In this document: one piece after another, positions 1 through 8,208 of the stretch
How the letters are laid out: each line of letters begins with the position of its first letter
Position numbering within the stretch: the first letter of the stretch is position 1
Assembly (NCBI GenBank): GCA_001464385.1
Contig: LNFB01000383.1
Span: 1 to 64,000 of the forward strand
Direction of reading: 5' to 3'
DNA: 64,000 nucleotides
Source: Deltaproteobacteria bacterium Ga0077550
GTDB lineage: Bacteria > Myxococcota_A > Polyangia > Nannocystales > Nannocystaceae
Translations under genes and position numbers: made by a program
The notes under the pieces: generated by a model
The model's input: only the letters and a program-made list of their open reading frames with translations
The model's database searches: none
What the model was told of the DNA's origin: nothing

Positions 1-196
1 GGAAATCGGTGACGGGACGCCATCAGATTTTCGTGGCTTGCGCGTGCCTGGGGGGTCGCGGCGCGGCATCCGAGGTCGCACCGCGTTCGGAGGCCAGGCC
101 TTCGAATCGGCGGCTCGAAGGCGTCGGAGCGCCAGTTCCCCTGCGCTCTCAACGTCCGAGGCCAAATCGGATCCGCACCCGCGGGCACCTTCAGGA

Positions 197-451
197 TTAG
201 ATGCACGAGTCGAAGACGTTGCGGATGAAGATCCGCAGCCGGCCTTCCCACCCATGCAGCCACAGGACGCGTTCGCCGACCCCGACGGCCCCGCCGCAGT
301 TTTCGTTCGTGAGTCCGCCGATCCACAACCGCACGCTGAGGATGTTGCTGACCCTTGGGTCGCGATACTCCCCCGCTGGAGCTCTGCCAGGCTGATCTCG
401 TGCTCTCGACGTCGCGGCTTCATCGATTCTCGCCTTCCACGCTCGCCTCAT
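197..451 (-). CDS. Hypothetical protein, doubtful
   Basis: An 84-codon frame that I do not recognise. The first 35 residues are Arg/Ala-rich and look like non-coding translation. The remainder has a more natural mix, with hydrophobic stretches such as SNILSVRLWIGGL and ERVLWLHGWEGRLRIFI, so the true start may lie well inside. It is on the same strand as the next gene upstream (635-1075) but separated by about 180 bases. No domain, signal peptide or membrane segment is evident. It may not be a gene. The rest of bases 1-634 holds nothing I can support. Confidence 0.25.
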   Translation of the reverse strand: MRRAWKARIDEAATSRARDQPGRAPAGEYRDPRVSNILSVRLWIGGLTNENCGGAVGVGERVLWLHGWEGRLRIFIRNVFDSCI

Positions 452-634
452 TGATCTTGGAGATTCGTGTTGGAGTCGCGGCGTGCATCCTCTCGCGCGA
501 GAGGTCGGCAGCGACTCTTCGCTTCAGCGAGTTCGTCACCGCGTCACCCGGAGCTTCGCCAGCACCTCGCGCGCGGTCGTCATCGGTACCTCTACAACCT
601 CGACGAGTGTCTTCATGACCGACCCGTTCCGCGG

Positions 635-1075
635 TCAACCCGAGCAACGCATGACGAGGTCTGCGCTGAACACCCCGTACACGAACCCCGAGGCGGTCGA
701 TCCGACGATCGTCATCCCGACACGGATCATGGGGTGCTGGACATCCGAGATGATGCTCGTGAGCTGCACCAGGCTCGGCGTTGCGGAGACGCCCGTGATC
801 GCTGCGACGCTCCCGAGAGACGCGGAGACGAAGTCCGCGCCATCCTCGTCCGAAGGGTTCACCCCGTATATGTGGAACTGGAAACTGCCGCCAGTCGCGA
901 TGTTCTTCTTGTGGACACGGAGAGAGAGCCCGATGCGCGCGAACGGTGCGACCGGGATCCGATCCGCCACGATGATCGTCTCGGTGGACGCTGTGAGCTG
1001 CGCGTAGTTGTACACGGTGTACCGGAGTACGGGAACGACGATGCCGTCTTGCATGGAGTCCAAGATGGAAGCCAT
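635..1075 (-). CDS. Hypothetical beta-rich protein
   Basis: A 146-residue protein of unknown function. Composition is balanced (many V, I, S, T, G and few Arg), unlike the Arg-rich translation of the opposite strand, so the frame is convincing. It looks like alternating short beta strands (for example TIIVADRIPVAPF and GSFQFHIYGV), with no signal peptide and no clear membrane helix. ATG at 1075 is preferred over an in-frame TTG at 1090 because the five extra residues add nothing. It lies 30 bases downstream of a LuxR-type regulator on the same strand, so the two may be cotranscribed. It could be a phage- or particle-like structural protein, but no motif proves that. Confidence 0.6.
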   Translation of the reverse strand: MASILDSMQDGIVVPVLRYTVYNYAQLTASTETIIVADRIPVAPFARIGLSLRVHKKNIATGGSFQFHIYGVNPSDEDGADFVSASLGSVAAITGVSATPSLVQLTSIISDVQHPMIRVGMTIVGSTASGFVYGVFSADLVMRCSG

Positions 1076-1105
1076 ACCTGCGAGCGGCAACCGGTTTCGA
1101 TCCCG

Positions 1106-1813
1106 TCATCTTCGCCCCGTCAGTTCCGCGGGGACACGCTCGACGACCGCGGCGATCCGGTTGGCGAGTTCACCTTCCCCGAGTACACGGGCCAGCAGTG
1201 GAGTCAGACCCCAGCCGAGCGCCGCGGCGAGATGACGCAGCACATCGTTGCGCGACCTCCACTGGAGCCGCTCCCGCGAGATCTCGGCATAGTCGCGTGC
1301 GGTTCGCGGCGACACACCGAGGACGTCGGACATCTCCTTGTCGCTCAGACCGAGCGCGCACATCGTCGTCACCACCCGCATCTGCCGGCTGAGCGATCGC
1401 TCGCCGGCTTCCAGAACCTCGACGAGCGCGGCGTCGAGCGGCGCGGGGGCGGCGTTCGCCGCAACGAGCGTGCACGATTCCCGGAGTGCCCCGAGCAACC
1501 GCGTCCCCGAGAAGGGTGGTGCGACACGCGTCACGGACGGGATCGCGTCGGCCTCGGCGTCGTTGCTCGCGACGACGATCTTCGCGTCAGCGGCCCACCC
1601 CCGAATGGTCGCGATGTCACGCTCGAGTTGCCGCTTCGAGTCCTGGAGCGCCTCGACGACGATGGCGCCCGCGCGTCGACTCGAGTTCCGCGCGTCGGCG
1701 ATGCGGTCGTACGCCACGTGGCCGACGAGCGCACCTCCATCCACCAGCGCCCAGCTCCATGACCGGAGAAGTTCTGCGTTGGTCCCCACGAGCAGCACGG
1801 TGATGTCTTCCAT
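1106..1813 (-). CDS. LuxR/NarL-type transcriptional regulator
   Basis: A 235-residue protein. The N-terminal 120 residues (beginning MEDITVLLVGTNAELL) resemble a receiver or pseudo-receiver fold. I cannot identify a convincing phospho-acceptor Asp in the usual place after strand 3, so phosphorylation is uncertain. The C-terminal part carries a LuxR-type helix-turn-helix (LSDKEMSDVLGVSPRTARDY, then an RLQWRSRNDVLRHL helix), which binds DNA in this family. ATG at 1813 is chosen because it opens directly into the first beta strand. An in-frame start at 1909 would add an Arg/Pro-rich leader translated through an 11-base homopolymer. The gene downstream (635-1075) may be its target or partner. Confidence 0.75.
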   Translation of the reverse strand: MEDITVLLVGTNAELLRSWSWALVDGGALVGHVAYDRIADARNSSRRAGAIVVEALQDSKRQLERDIATIRGWAADAKIVVASNDAEADAIPSVTRVAPPFSGTRLLGALRESCTLVAANAAPAPLDAALVEVLEAGERSLSRQMRVVTTMCALGLSDKEMSDVLGVSPRTARDYAEISRERLQWRSRNDVLRHLAAALGWGLTPLLARVLGEGELANRIAAVVERVPAELTGRR

Positions 1814-1847
1814 GACGCACCCCAGCATCCCTGGTACCACGAAAGTT

Positions 1848-1858
1848 GGGGGGGGGGG
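1848..1858. repeat. Homopolymer of 11 G
   Basis: Eleven consecutive G on the plus strand (C on the coding strand) lie 35 bases upstream of the chosen start of the LuxR-type regulator. Tracts of this kind can slip during replication and change promoter spacing. In a genome this GC-rich, one such run per window is close to chance expectation. Confidence 0.9.
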
Positions 1859-1979
1859 CAACCGGATCCTGATCTCCGGCGTGAGGCGCCGTCGTCCGGC
1901 CGTACACATCGATCACTGATGACAAGTCCGTCCCACTCGCGGCTCACAGCGCGTCGTCAGCACCCGTGACGCTGCCCCT

Positions 1980-2219
1980 TCAGTCGCCCGTTGCTCGGCG
2001 CGCGCGGATGATCGCCCACTCCACCCCGAGTCCACGCTCCGCGATCATCTGCTCCAGGGTCACCGAGTCGAGTCGATCGCCGAGGTGATCGAGCATGTGG
2101 CGGATGTCGTCGACGTGCTTGTGGCTCTGACCTTCGCGGAAGTACTCGAGCTTGCGAACGATCACATACTCGGGCATCGCCTCGAGCCGCGTCGTGAACA
2201 GGGAGAAGAGGTCATCCAT
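1980..2219 (-). pseudogene. Nucleotidyltransferase-like remnant, core deleted
   Basis: An open frame of 79 residues starting MDDLFSLFTTRLEAM and running directly into PEYVIVRKLEYFREG, HVDDIRHMLDHLGDRL and a C-terminal helix. In the family I recall (MNT-like nucleotidyltransferases of about 150-190 residues), the first helix is followed by about 80-100 residues with the G[SG]-x-A and D-x-D catalytic motifs before the EDVIVxKLEWYR-type helix. Here those motifs are absent and the two ends are joined in frame, so I infer an internal deletion. The start overlaps the end of the upstream small gene by 8 bases, as in intact operons of this type. It could still make a small stable protein. Confidence 0.5.
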
Positions 2220-2397
2220 GGCGGAACAGGAAGGCGTCACGCACGGCCCGCGCGAGCTCTTCATCGGACCATTCCGGATGTTCCGCGCGCAGGGCGGCCG
2301 CCTTGATGGCCCGCGCCGACCAGTAGATGCGCATGGCGGCGCGGAGCTTCTGCTCGGGCGTCATCCTCGCGATGCTCTGCGCCACCGGCGACGTCAC
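2212..2397 (-). CDS. Small helical protein, partner of nucleotidyltransferase-like gene
   Basis: A 61-residue all-helical protein with the recognisable pattern MTPEQKLRAAMRIYWSARAI, then AALRAEHPEWSDEELARAVR and a terminal FLF. Proteins of this shape are widespread in bacteria and are usually encoded immediately before a nucleotidyltransferase-like gene, as here, in an arrangement reminiscent of toxin-antitoxin pairs. Its end overlaps the start of the next gene. The biochemical role is not established. The partner here appears to have lost its catalytic core, so the pair may be a decaying remnant. There is no signal peptide or membrane segment. Confidence 0.65.
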   Translation of the reverse strand: MTSPVAQSIARMTPEQKLRAAMRIYWSARAIKAAALRAEHPEWSDEELARAVRDAFLFRHG

Positions 2398-2484
2398 GCC
2401 TCCGTTCTAGCACGACGGCGCCCGGCGGCTCGCGCCATCCGACATCGAGTGACGACTCGGCGGGCACGCGGCCATGTCTGCCGC

Positions 2485-3867
2485 ATGCCGCCGTGCACAC
2501 GCCCGCAGCCTTCCCCTCCCCACGCCTTCGGCGTCGCCCTCGTGCTCGGCGCGCTACCGTGCACACCCGGCTGCGCGCGGGGCCGCTGCGACGACGGGGC
2601 GTGCGCCGAGCTCGATGCGTCGGCCTCGAGCTCCGAGGGATCGTCCGGCGCCGTCGAGGGCGACACGTCGAGCGCAACCTCGTCGAGCGGCGGCGACTCG
2701 AGCGACGACGCGTGCACCGAGCAGCTCGCCGGCGGCATCTCCCTGCGCGACCTGTCGTTCTTCCAGGTGATCGGCGTCGACGTGCTCCGTGATGGATCGC
2801 CGCCCGACCCCGCGTACGACGTGCCGCTGGTCGAGGGCCGCGCCGCGATCCTGCGCGCGCGGGTCGAGCTCGCGCCGTCGTGGCAGACGCGCACCGTCGG
2901 CCTGCGGCTCGAGCTGCACACGTCGCAAGGCATCGCGACATTCGTCGACGCGCGGCGGATCGACGGCGTCGCGTCGCAGGACGACCCGGCGGCCGACTTC
3001 CTCCTCGAGGTGCCCGACGACGCGCTGCAGGTCGGCGCGCGCTACTCGGTCGCCCTCGTCGAATGCGGCGAGCCCGACATCGACGCCCCGACGACCGGCG
3101 CGCGACACCCCGCCGAAGGCACCGACGATCTGAACGTCGCGCGCACCGGGCCGATCGCGATCCACCTCGTGCCCTTCGAGGTCGGCGGGTTCGTCCCCGA
3201 CACCTCACCCGCGGTGCTCGACGGGCTGCGCGCCGCGGTCCATGCGGTGTATCCGACGACCGAGGTCGTGCTGACCGTCGGCGACGTCGTGCCCGACCAC
3301 AACGACGGCGAGCTCGACATGGGCCAGCTGCTGGTGGACCTCGGCGTGATCCAAGAGCAGGTCGACCAGGCACCCCCCGACGTCTACTACTACGGCATGG
3401 TGACGGGCGCGGCGACCCGCGAGGAGTTCTGCGCCGACTGCCCGACGGGCACCTCGGAGTCCGGCGGCGGCAACCGGGCGGCGTTCGCCATCGGCGCGGC
3501 GTTCGGGGATCAGCGCTCCGAGGACACGCTCATCCACGAGCTCGGGCACATGCACGGTCTGCTGCACGCGCCCTGCGGCGATCCGTCGGACCCCGATCCC
3601 GAGTTCCCCTACGCCGACGCGGCGATCACGGTCGAGGGCTACGATGATCGCACCGGCGAGTTCGTGCCCGCCGATCACAGGGACATGATGGCGTACTGCT
3701 ACCCGCGCTGGATCAGCGACTACAACTACGCCGAGCTGGTCGCGTGGGTCCAACGGGCCCAGACCTGGTCGACGGCCCGGAGGGCGCCGTCGCACCCGAG
3801 CACCCACGCCCGCTGCGACGATGCGCGCGCCGACGCGAGCACGGCGCAGCGGCGACCGCCGGCCTGA
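2485..3867 (+). CDS. Putative secreted M66-like zinc metalloprotease
   Basis: A 460-residue predicted exported protein. A short hydrophobic N-terminus (FGVALVLGALPC) is followed by Cys-rich residues and a long Ser/Asp/Gly linker to about residue 75, typical of a surface lipoprotein, although the lipobox is poor. A beta-rich middle region precedes the metzincin zinc motif HELGHMHGLLH at residues 351-361, where the three His bind zinc and the Glu is catalytic. A Met-turn (HRDMMAYC) and WISDYNYAEL follow about 45 residues later, the arrangement seen in peptidase M66. The substrate is unknown; extracellular glycoproteins are cleaved by known M66 enzymes. The last 35 residues are Arg/Ala-rich and may be extra sequence. 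ATG 2485 is chosen because it begins the hydrophobic segment. Confidence 0.75.
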   Translation: MPPCTRPQPSPPHAFGVALVLGALPCTPGCARGRCDDGACAELDASASSSEGSSGAVEGDTSSATSSSGGDSSDDACTEQLAGGISLRDLSFFQVIGVDVLRDGSPPDPAYDVPLVEGRAAILRARVELAPSWQTRTVGLRLELHTSQGIATFVDARRIDGVASQDDPAADFLLEVPDDALQVGARYSVALVECGEPDIDAPTTGARHPAEGTDDLNVARTGPIAIHLVPFEVGGFVPDTSPAVLDGLRAAVHAVYPTTEVVLTVGDVVPDHNDGELDMGQLLVDLGVIQEQVDQAPPDVYYYGMVTGAATREEFCADCPTGTSESGGGNRAAFAIGAAFGDQRSEDTLIHELGHMHGLLHAPCGDPSDPDPEFPYADAAITVEGYDDRTGEFVPADHRDMMAYCYPRWISDYNYAELVAWVQRAQTWSTARRAPSHPSTHARCDDARADASTAQRRPPA

Positions 3868-3967
3868 CCGGCGCGCCCGGCCCATCGACCGCACCACGGC
3901 CGCGCCCGGCCCCCGATCGCGGCCGGATTGCCCCGCCCGCGACCGCCGCGCTACCTTCGGCCCTGCG

Positions 3968-4249
3968 ATGCCCTACGTCGAGTACGCGTGCGAAGGTCGC
4001 CTGCTGTTCCGCACCGAGACCACCGAAGGCGCGCAATTCGTGCCCCGCGTCCACGAGATCGTGGTCATCGACGACGAGCCGTACATGGTCGTCGACGTCG
4101 AGTACTGGGCCCGGCGGCTCGGCGCCACCGACAAGCGCTTCGTCTGGCCGACGATCTACGTGATCCCCGTGCCCGCGGAACAGTGGCAAGAGCGACTCGA
4201 ACGCCGCAACGCGCGGGTGTCCCCCGGCAAGCCGCCGTTGCGGTATTAA
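3968..4249 (+). CDS. Conserved-looking hypothetical protein
   Basis: A 93-residue protein with a beta-rich core (VEYACEGRLLFRTETTEG, VHEIVVIDDEPYMVVDVEYW, FVWPTIYVIPV) and a short basic tail ending in PPLRY. No motif identifies a function and there is no signal peptide. The ATG at 3968 begins the natural-looking sequence; upstream codons in frame translate to Arg/Pro-rich noise. It lies 9 bases before the acyltransferase gene on the same strand, so the two are probably cotranscribed. Confidence 0.6.
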   Translation: MPYVEYACEGRLLFRTETTEGAQFVPRVHEIVVIDDEPYMVVDVEYWARRLGATDKRFVWPTIYVIPVPAEQWQERLERRNARVSPGKPPLRY

Positions 4250-4258
4250 CCGTCCCGC

Positions 4259-5128
4259 GTGTTGTTGTTCCCCCGACGCAAGGCCGAGCTGGTCAAGCCG
4301 CTGCTCCCACCCCACGAGTGGGACCGGGTGCAGACCTACGCCCTGTCGGACGCGGGCTTCGGCACCGATCCCTTCGGCACCGATCCCGACCTGCTCGGGT
4401 TCGGCTACGCGCTCGGCTACTGGCTGCACCGCCACTACTTCCGCGTGGTGTCGACGGGCCACGAGCACCTGCCGGGCCGCGGCGCGGCCGTCATCGCCGG
4501 CAACCACAGCGGCGTGCTGCCGTTCGACGCGATGATGCTCGCGACCGACGTGTTCCGCTACACCGACCCACCGCGGCTGATGCGGTTCATGGTCGACTAC
4601 TTCGTCTACCAAGTGCCGTTCCTCGGCGTGTTCTTCCGCAGCCTCGGGCAGATGCCGGGCACGCGCCGCAACTTCGACGGCCTCGTGCACGAGGGCCACA
4701 TCGTCGGCCTGTTCCCCGAGGGCGCCGAGGCGCTGGGCAAGCCCGCCGCCAAGCGCTACGAGCTGTACCCGTTCTCGCACGGCCACGTCGAGCTCGCGGC
4801 GCGCCACCGCGTGCCGGTGGTGCCGTTCGGCCTGGTCGGCGCCGAAGAGCAGATGACGATGATCGCCGATCTGCGCCCGCTCGCCCGCGCGCTGCGGCTG
4901 CCGTACTTCCCGGTGACGACGACGTTCCCGTGGTTCGGCCCGCTGGGTCTGCTGCCCAAGCCGGTGCGCTACTTCATCCACTACGGTGAGCCGATCCACA
5001 TCGATCCGCTGGCGCTCGACAGCGTCGAGGTCCGCACGCAGGAGGTCGAGCGCGTCCGCGAGTCGGTCGCCGATCTGATCCAGCGCGGGCTCGAGCAGCG
5101 CCGCGAGTACGCCGGCGGGAGCGTCTAG
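4259..5128 (+). CDS. PlsC-like lysophospholipid acyltransferase
   Basis: A 289-residue acyltransferase of the PlsC/LPLAT superfamily, expected to transfer an acyl chain to a lysophospholipid or related alcohol at the inner membrane. Motif I appears as NHSGVLPFD at residues 82-90, with catalytic His and Asp separated by six residues, the longer spacing of the NHxGxxPFD subgroup. Motif III is FPEG (about residue 150), and a motif IV-like VVPFG follows the strand after it. Start is GTG at 4259, giving a basic amphipathic N-terminus. It is followed 21 bases later by an SDR gene, suggesting a joint lipid-modifying unit. The precise acceptor cannot be read from sequence. Confidence 0.85.
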   Translation: MLLFPRRKAELVKPLLPPHEWDRVQTYALSDAGFGTDPFGTDPDLLGFGYALGYWLHRHYFRVVSTGHEHLPGRGAAVIAGNHSGVLPFDAMMLATDVFRYTDPPRLMRFMVDYFVYQVPFLGVFFRSLGQMPGTRRNFDGLVHEGHIVGLFPEGAEALGKPAAKRYELYPFSHGHVELAARHRVPVVPFGLVGAEEQMTMIADLRPLARALRLPYFPVTTTFPWFGPLGLLPKPVRYFIHYGEPIHIDPLALDSVEVRTQEVERVRESVADLIQRGLEQRREYAGGSV

Positions 5129-5149
5129 TCCCGGCGGGAGCGTCCAGTC

Positions 5150-6205
5150 ATGGCCGAGAGCAGCAAGATCCCCACCCTGAAGGCCGCCGCGCTGATCAAC
5201 CCGATGGAGGCGCCGACGCCCGGCACGCTGCGCGAAGGCCCGCGGCGGATCTTCGTCGCCGGCGCGCGCCGTCGGGTCGCGATCCACCTCATCGAGCGGC
5301 TGCTCGCCGCGCCCGAGGTCGATCTGGTGCTCGGGGTCGATCGCGGGGCGTGCCCACCGGCGCTGCTGGGCTGCGATCCCGAGCGCTTCGTCTTCGCCAC
5401 CGCGGATCTCAGCAAGCGTCGCCAGGTCGACAACCTGTTCCTGCTCGATCGCCTCCGCGAGCGCCCGCTCGACACCGTCATCCACCTCGCGTTCCAGGGC
5501 AACCCGCGCGGGTACGGCGTCGAGAGCCACGAGTTCAACGTCAACTCGGCGCGACACCTGCTCGACGCGAGCCTGCGCCACGGCATCGCCAAGTACATCT
5601 TCCTGTCCTCCGACGCGGTCTACAAGATCGGCCCGCGCACCGACTACAAGGTCCGCGAGGACGGCGAGCTCAACCTCGATCCCGACGTGCACCCGATCCT
5701 GCGCGACACGATCGACGCCGAGTTCATGTGCCGCGCCAAGATGGACCGCCCCGACTGCGAGGTCATGGTCCTGCGCCCCAGCGGGGTCTTCGGCGGCGGC
5801 GTGCTGTCCGGCGTGAACCTGCTGTTCGAGAGCACGCCCCCGGTGCTGCCCGTCGGCTTCGACCCGATGATCAACCCGACCAGCAAGGAACGCCTCGCGC
5901 GCGACCTGATGCTGGCGATCTTCCTCCACGGCAAGGGCGTCTACAACCTCGCCGGCCTCACCGTGGGTCCGCTGTCGAAGTTCCTCGAGGAGCGCGGCAT
6001 CCGGCCGATCCGCGTGCCCGGTCCGGCGCTCGGGCTGGTCAACCGCATGCAGCGGATGCTCGGCATGACGCGTTACCACGCGGGCTTCCACCCCAAGCGG
6101 CTGTTCTTCTCGCTGGTCCTCGACGACAGCCGCTTCGATCGGATCTTCCGCGGCAACGCCGACTCGGTGCTCGCGCTGGCGCGCTCGCCGGATCCGGGGC
6201 GCTAG
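5150..6205 (+). CDS. NAD-dependent epimerase/dehydratase family protein (SDR)
   Basis: A 351-residue extended short-chain dehydrogenase-like protein. The Rossmann start (RRIFVAGARRRVAIHLIERLL) has a degenerate glycine motif (GARRRVA instead of GxxGxxG), so cofactor binding may be altered. Downstream landmarks of the fold are present: DTVIHLAFQG, FNVNSARHLLDASLRHGIAK, a YIFLSSDAVYK strand, and VMVLRPSGVFG. The usual YxxxK catalytic pair is not obvious; the region after the serine strand reads IDAEFMCRAKMDRP. It follows the PlsC-like gene by 21 bases, so a lipid or sterol-like substrate is possible. Its end overlaps the convergent acyltransferase-3 gene by 4 bases. Confidence 0.75.
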   Translation: MAESSKIPTLKAAALINPMEAPTPGTLREGPRRIFVAGARRRVAIHLIERLLAAPEVDLVLGVDRGACPPALLGCDPERFVFATADLSKRRQVDNLFLLDRLRERPLDTVIHLAFQGNPRGYGVESHEFNVNSARHLLDASLRHGIAKYIFLSSDAVYKIGPRTDYKVREDGELNLDPDVHPILRDTIDAEFMCRAKMDRPDCEVMVLRPSGVFGGGVLSGVNLLFESTPPVLPVGFDPMINPTSKERLARDLMLAIFLHGKGVYNLAGLTVGPLSKFLEERGIRPIRVPGPALGLVNRMQRMLGMTRYHAGFHPKRLFFSLVLDDSRFDRIFRGNADSVLALARSPDPGR

Positions 6206-7302
6206 GCGCCGAAGCGTTCCTTGCGCTTCAAGAACCACGACTCGTAGTAGCGGAAGCTGATCTCCGCGACGATCCACACCCCGATCGAGCCCAGCACCAG
6301 CACGACGACCGGGTGGCCGAGGCCGACCTTGCCCGCCACCGCACGCGCGCCGCCGAGGCAGATCTGGTGGAACAGGTAGATGCCGTAGCTGAGCGCGCCG
6401 ATGCGCGCGAGCGGGCGCCACGTCAGCACGCCGTGCAGGCCGTGGTCCTCGCGCACGACGCAGGCCGCGAGCAAAAGCAGCATCAGCACGTGCACGCCCA
6501 GCCGCGGCAGGCCGCTGATCTCCGCCGGCAGCAGGTTGCTGTAGCCGACGAGCACCGCGAGCAGCAGCGGCGCGACCCAGCGCGCGCCGAGCAGGCGATC
6601 GATGACGACGAAGCTGCCGCGGCGATGCATCAGGTGGGCGAGCAGCACGCCCAGCGAGATCGGCGTGAACCCGGTCTCGCGCAGCATCGCCGGCTCGTTG
6701 GGCGCCCAGCCGAACGCGCGCTGCAGCAGCGGATCGACGACGCCGAGCTGGATCGCGACGCTCACCGCTATGATGACGAGCACGAGCGTGAGCGCCTGAC
6801 CGCGCAGCCACTTCTCGACCGGCGGCCAGATGAAATAGAACTGCTCCTCCGCGGCGAGCGACCACGTGACGTGGAGCAGTCCGTGCGCCGGGACCCAGTT
6901 GGTGAGGTAGAGCAGCAACCACGGCAGATCGTGGGCGTACGCCTGGCCCGCCTCGCTGCCGCGCTTCAAGCCCAGGTACAGCACCGCGAACGCGAGCAGC
7001 AACCCGTAGTAGACCGGCCAGATGCGCAGCGCCCGACGGATGTAGAAGTTCTTCAGCGAGATGTCGCCCCGACGCTCGCGCTCGCGCAGCAGCAGCGTGA
7101 CGATGAGGTAGCCGCTGATCGCGAAGAACAGATCGACGCCGAGGAAGCCGAACCGACCCGCCGGCCAGATCGCGGCCGCCAGCGGCGGCACGTCCGAGTG
7201 GTGCCAGACGACGACGCCGATGCACAGGGCGCGCAGGCCGTCGAGGGACGTGAACGTTCGACGCTGGCGGTACGCGTCGTACCGAGGATCGGGGCCCTGC
7301 AC
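6202..7302 (-). CDS. Acyltransferase-3 (OafA/YrhL-type) membrane protein
   Basis: A 366-residue integral membrane acyltransferase of the acyltransferase-3 family. These enzymes O-acylate surface sugars or other exported molecules using a cytoplasmic acyl donor. The family N-terminus is clear: FTSLDGLRALCIGVVVWHHS, with the conserved Arg and the HH dyad, followed by GFLGVDLFFAISGYLI, then about ten hydrophobic segments and a basic tail. Start is GTG at 7302; a farther in-frame start adds only Arg/Pro-rich residues. It is convergent with the SDR gene and divergent from the DDAH-like gene, about 95 bases from it. No glycan-synthesis genes are adjacent, so the substrate is unknown. Confidence 0.85.
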   Translation of the reverse strand: MQGPDPRYDAYRQRRTFTSLDGLRALCIGVVVWHHSDVPPLAAAIWPAGRFGFLGVDLFFAISGYLIVTLLLRERERRGDISLKNFYIRRALRIWPVYYGLLLAFAVLYLGLKRGSEAGQAYAHDLPWLLLYLTNWVPAHGLLHVTWSLAAEEQFYFIWPPVEKWLRGQALTLVLVIIAVSVAIQLGVVDPLLQRAFGWAPNEPAMLRETGFTPISLGVLLAHLMHRRGSFVVIDRLLGARWVAPLLLAVLVGYSNLLPAEISGLPRLGVHVLMLLLLAACVVREDHGLHGVLTWRPLARIGALSYGIYLFHQICLGGARAVAGKVGLGHPVVVLVLGSIGVWIVAEISFRYYESWFLKRKERFGA

Positions 7303-7397
7303 GGCGGCGAATCTATCACGCCGCCCGCAGCCGCCGTCCGCGGGGGCAGGGCGCGATCGTGCCCGGAATCGAGCCGCCGGCGTGCGAGCATGCCCGC

Positions 7398-8192
7398 ATG
7401 CCGCTGGTGACCCCGAGCCTCGCGATCGTTCGACCACCCGGGCCCGCCTACGCCGCGTGCCTGCGCGCGTTGCCGGTCGCGATCGACGTCGGGCTCGCGA
7501 TGCACGAGCACGCCGGCTACGTCGCGGCGCTCCGCGACGCCGGGATCCGCGTCGAGGTCCTGTCCGAGCTCCCCGGCGCGCCCGATGCGATGTTCGTCGA
7601 GGACACCGCGGTCGTGCTCGACACCTGCGCGCTGCTCACCCACCCCGGCGCGCCGAGTCGTCGCGTCGAGGTCGCCTCGATCGGCCGCGCGCTCGCGGGT
7701 CACCGCACGCTGCACACGATGCTGCCGCCGGCGACCCTCGACGGCGGCGACGTGCTGCGGATCGATCGACGCCTGTTCGTCGGCCTCTCGCAGCGGACCA
7801 ACCGCGCGGGCCTCGGCCACCTCGCCGCGGTCGCGGCCACCGACGGCCTCGAGGTCGTCCCGGTCACGATGGCCGGCGGGCTACACCTCAAGTCGGTCTG
7901 CTCGCTCGCGGGACCCGAGACGCTGCTCGTCCACGGCGCGGGGATCGATCGCACCGCGTTCGCGGGGCTGCCCCTCGAGGTGATCGATGTGCCCGAGGCC
8001 GCGGGCGCCAACGCGCTGGCCTTCGCCGATCGTGTGCTGGTGTCCACCGCGGCGCCGCAGACGGCGGCGCTGCTCGAGGCCCGCGGCCTGCGGACCGTGC
8101 CCCTGTCGCTCTCGCAGATCCACGCGGGCGACGGCGCGCTGTCGTGCCTGTCGCTGCGGCTCACCGCGACCGTCGCGTCGTGGGTGGTGTGA
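7398..8192 (+). CDS. Dimethylarginine dimethylaminohydrolase-like amidohydrolase
   Basis: A 264-residue enzyme of the guanidino-group modifying (pentein) superfamily, most like DDAH, which hydrolyses methylated arginines to citrulline and methylamines. Landmarks in order: FVEDTAVVL (substrate Glu/Asp), TLDGGDVLRI, GLHLKSVCS with catalytic His at residue 163, and GDGALSCLSLRL with the nucleophilic Cys at residue 250. Length matches bacterial DDAH. ATG 7398 is chosen because MPLVTPSLAIVRPPG starts the first propeller blade. No ligand-specific residue can prove dimethylarginine rather than arginine or another guanidino substrate. Confidence 0.85.
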   Translation: MPLVTPSLAIVRPPGPAYAACLRALPVAIDVGLAMHEHAGYVAALRDAGIRVEVLSELPGAPDAMFVEDTAVVLDTCALLTHPGAPSRRVEVASIGRALAGHRTLHTMLPPATLDGGDVLRIDRRLFVGLSQRTNRAGLGHLAAVAATDGLEVVPVTMAGGLHLKSVCSLAGPETLLVHGAGIDRTAFAGLPLEVIDVPEAAGANALAFADRVLVSTAAPQTAALLEARGLRTVPLSLSQIHAGDGALSCLSLRLTATVASWVV

Positions 8193-8208
8193 CGGCCGGG
8201 CGTTGCGT

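Noticed and set aside
1-2400. Prophage or integrated element at the left edge
   Set aside because: No integrase, terminase, capsid or attachment repeat is visible. The orphan genes alone do not support it.
3713-7225. Very long minus-strand open frame over the acyltransferase region
   Set aside because: GC-rich DNA gives long antisense frames. Its translation is Arg/Ala/Asp/His-rich, and it runs antisense through well-recognised genes (PlsC-like, SDR).
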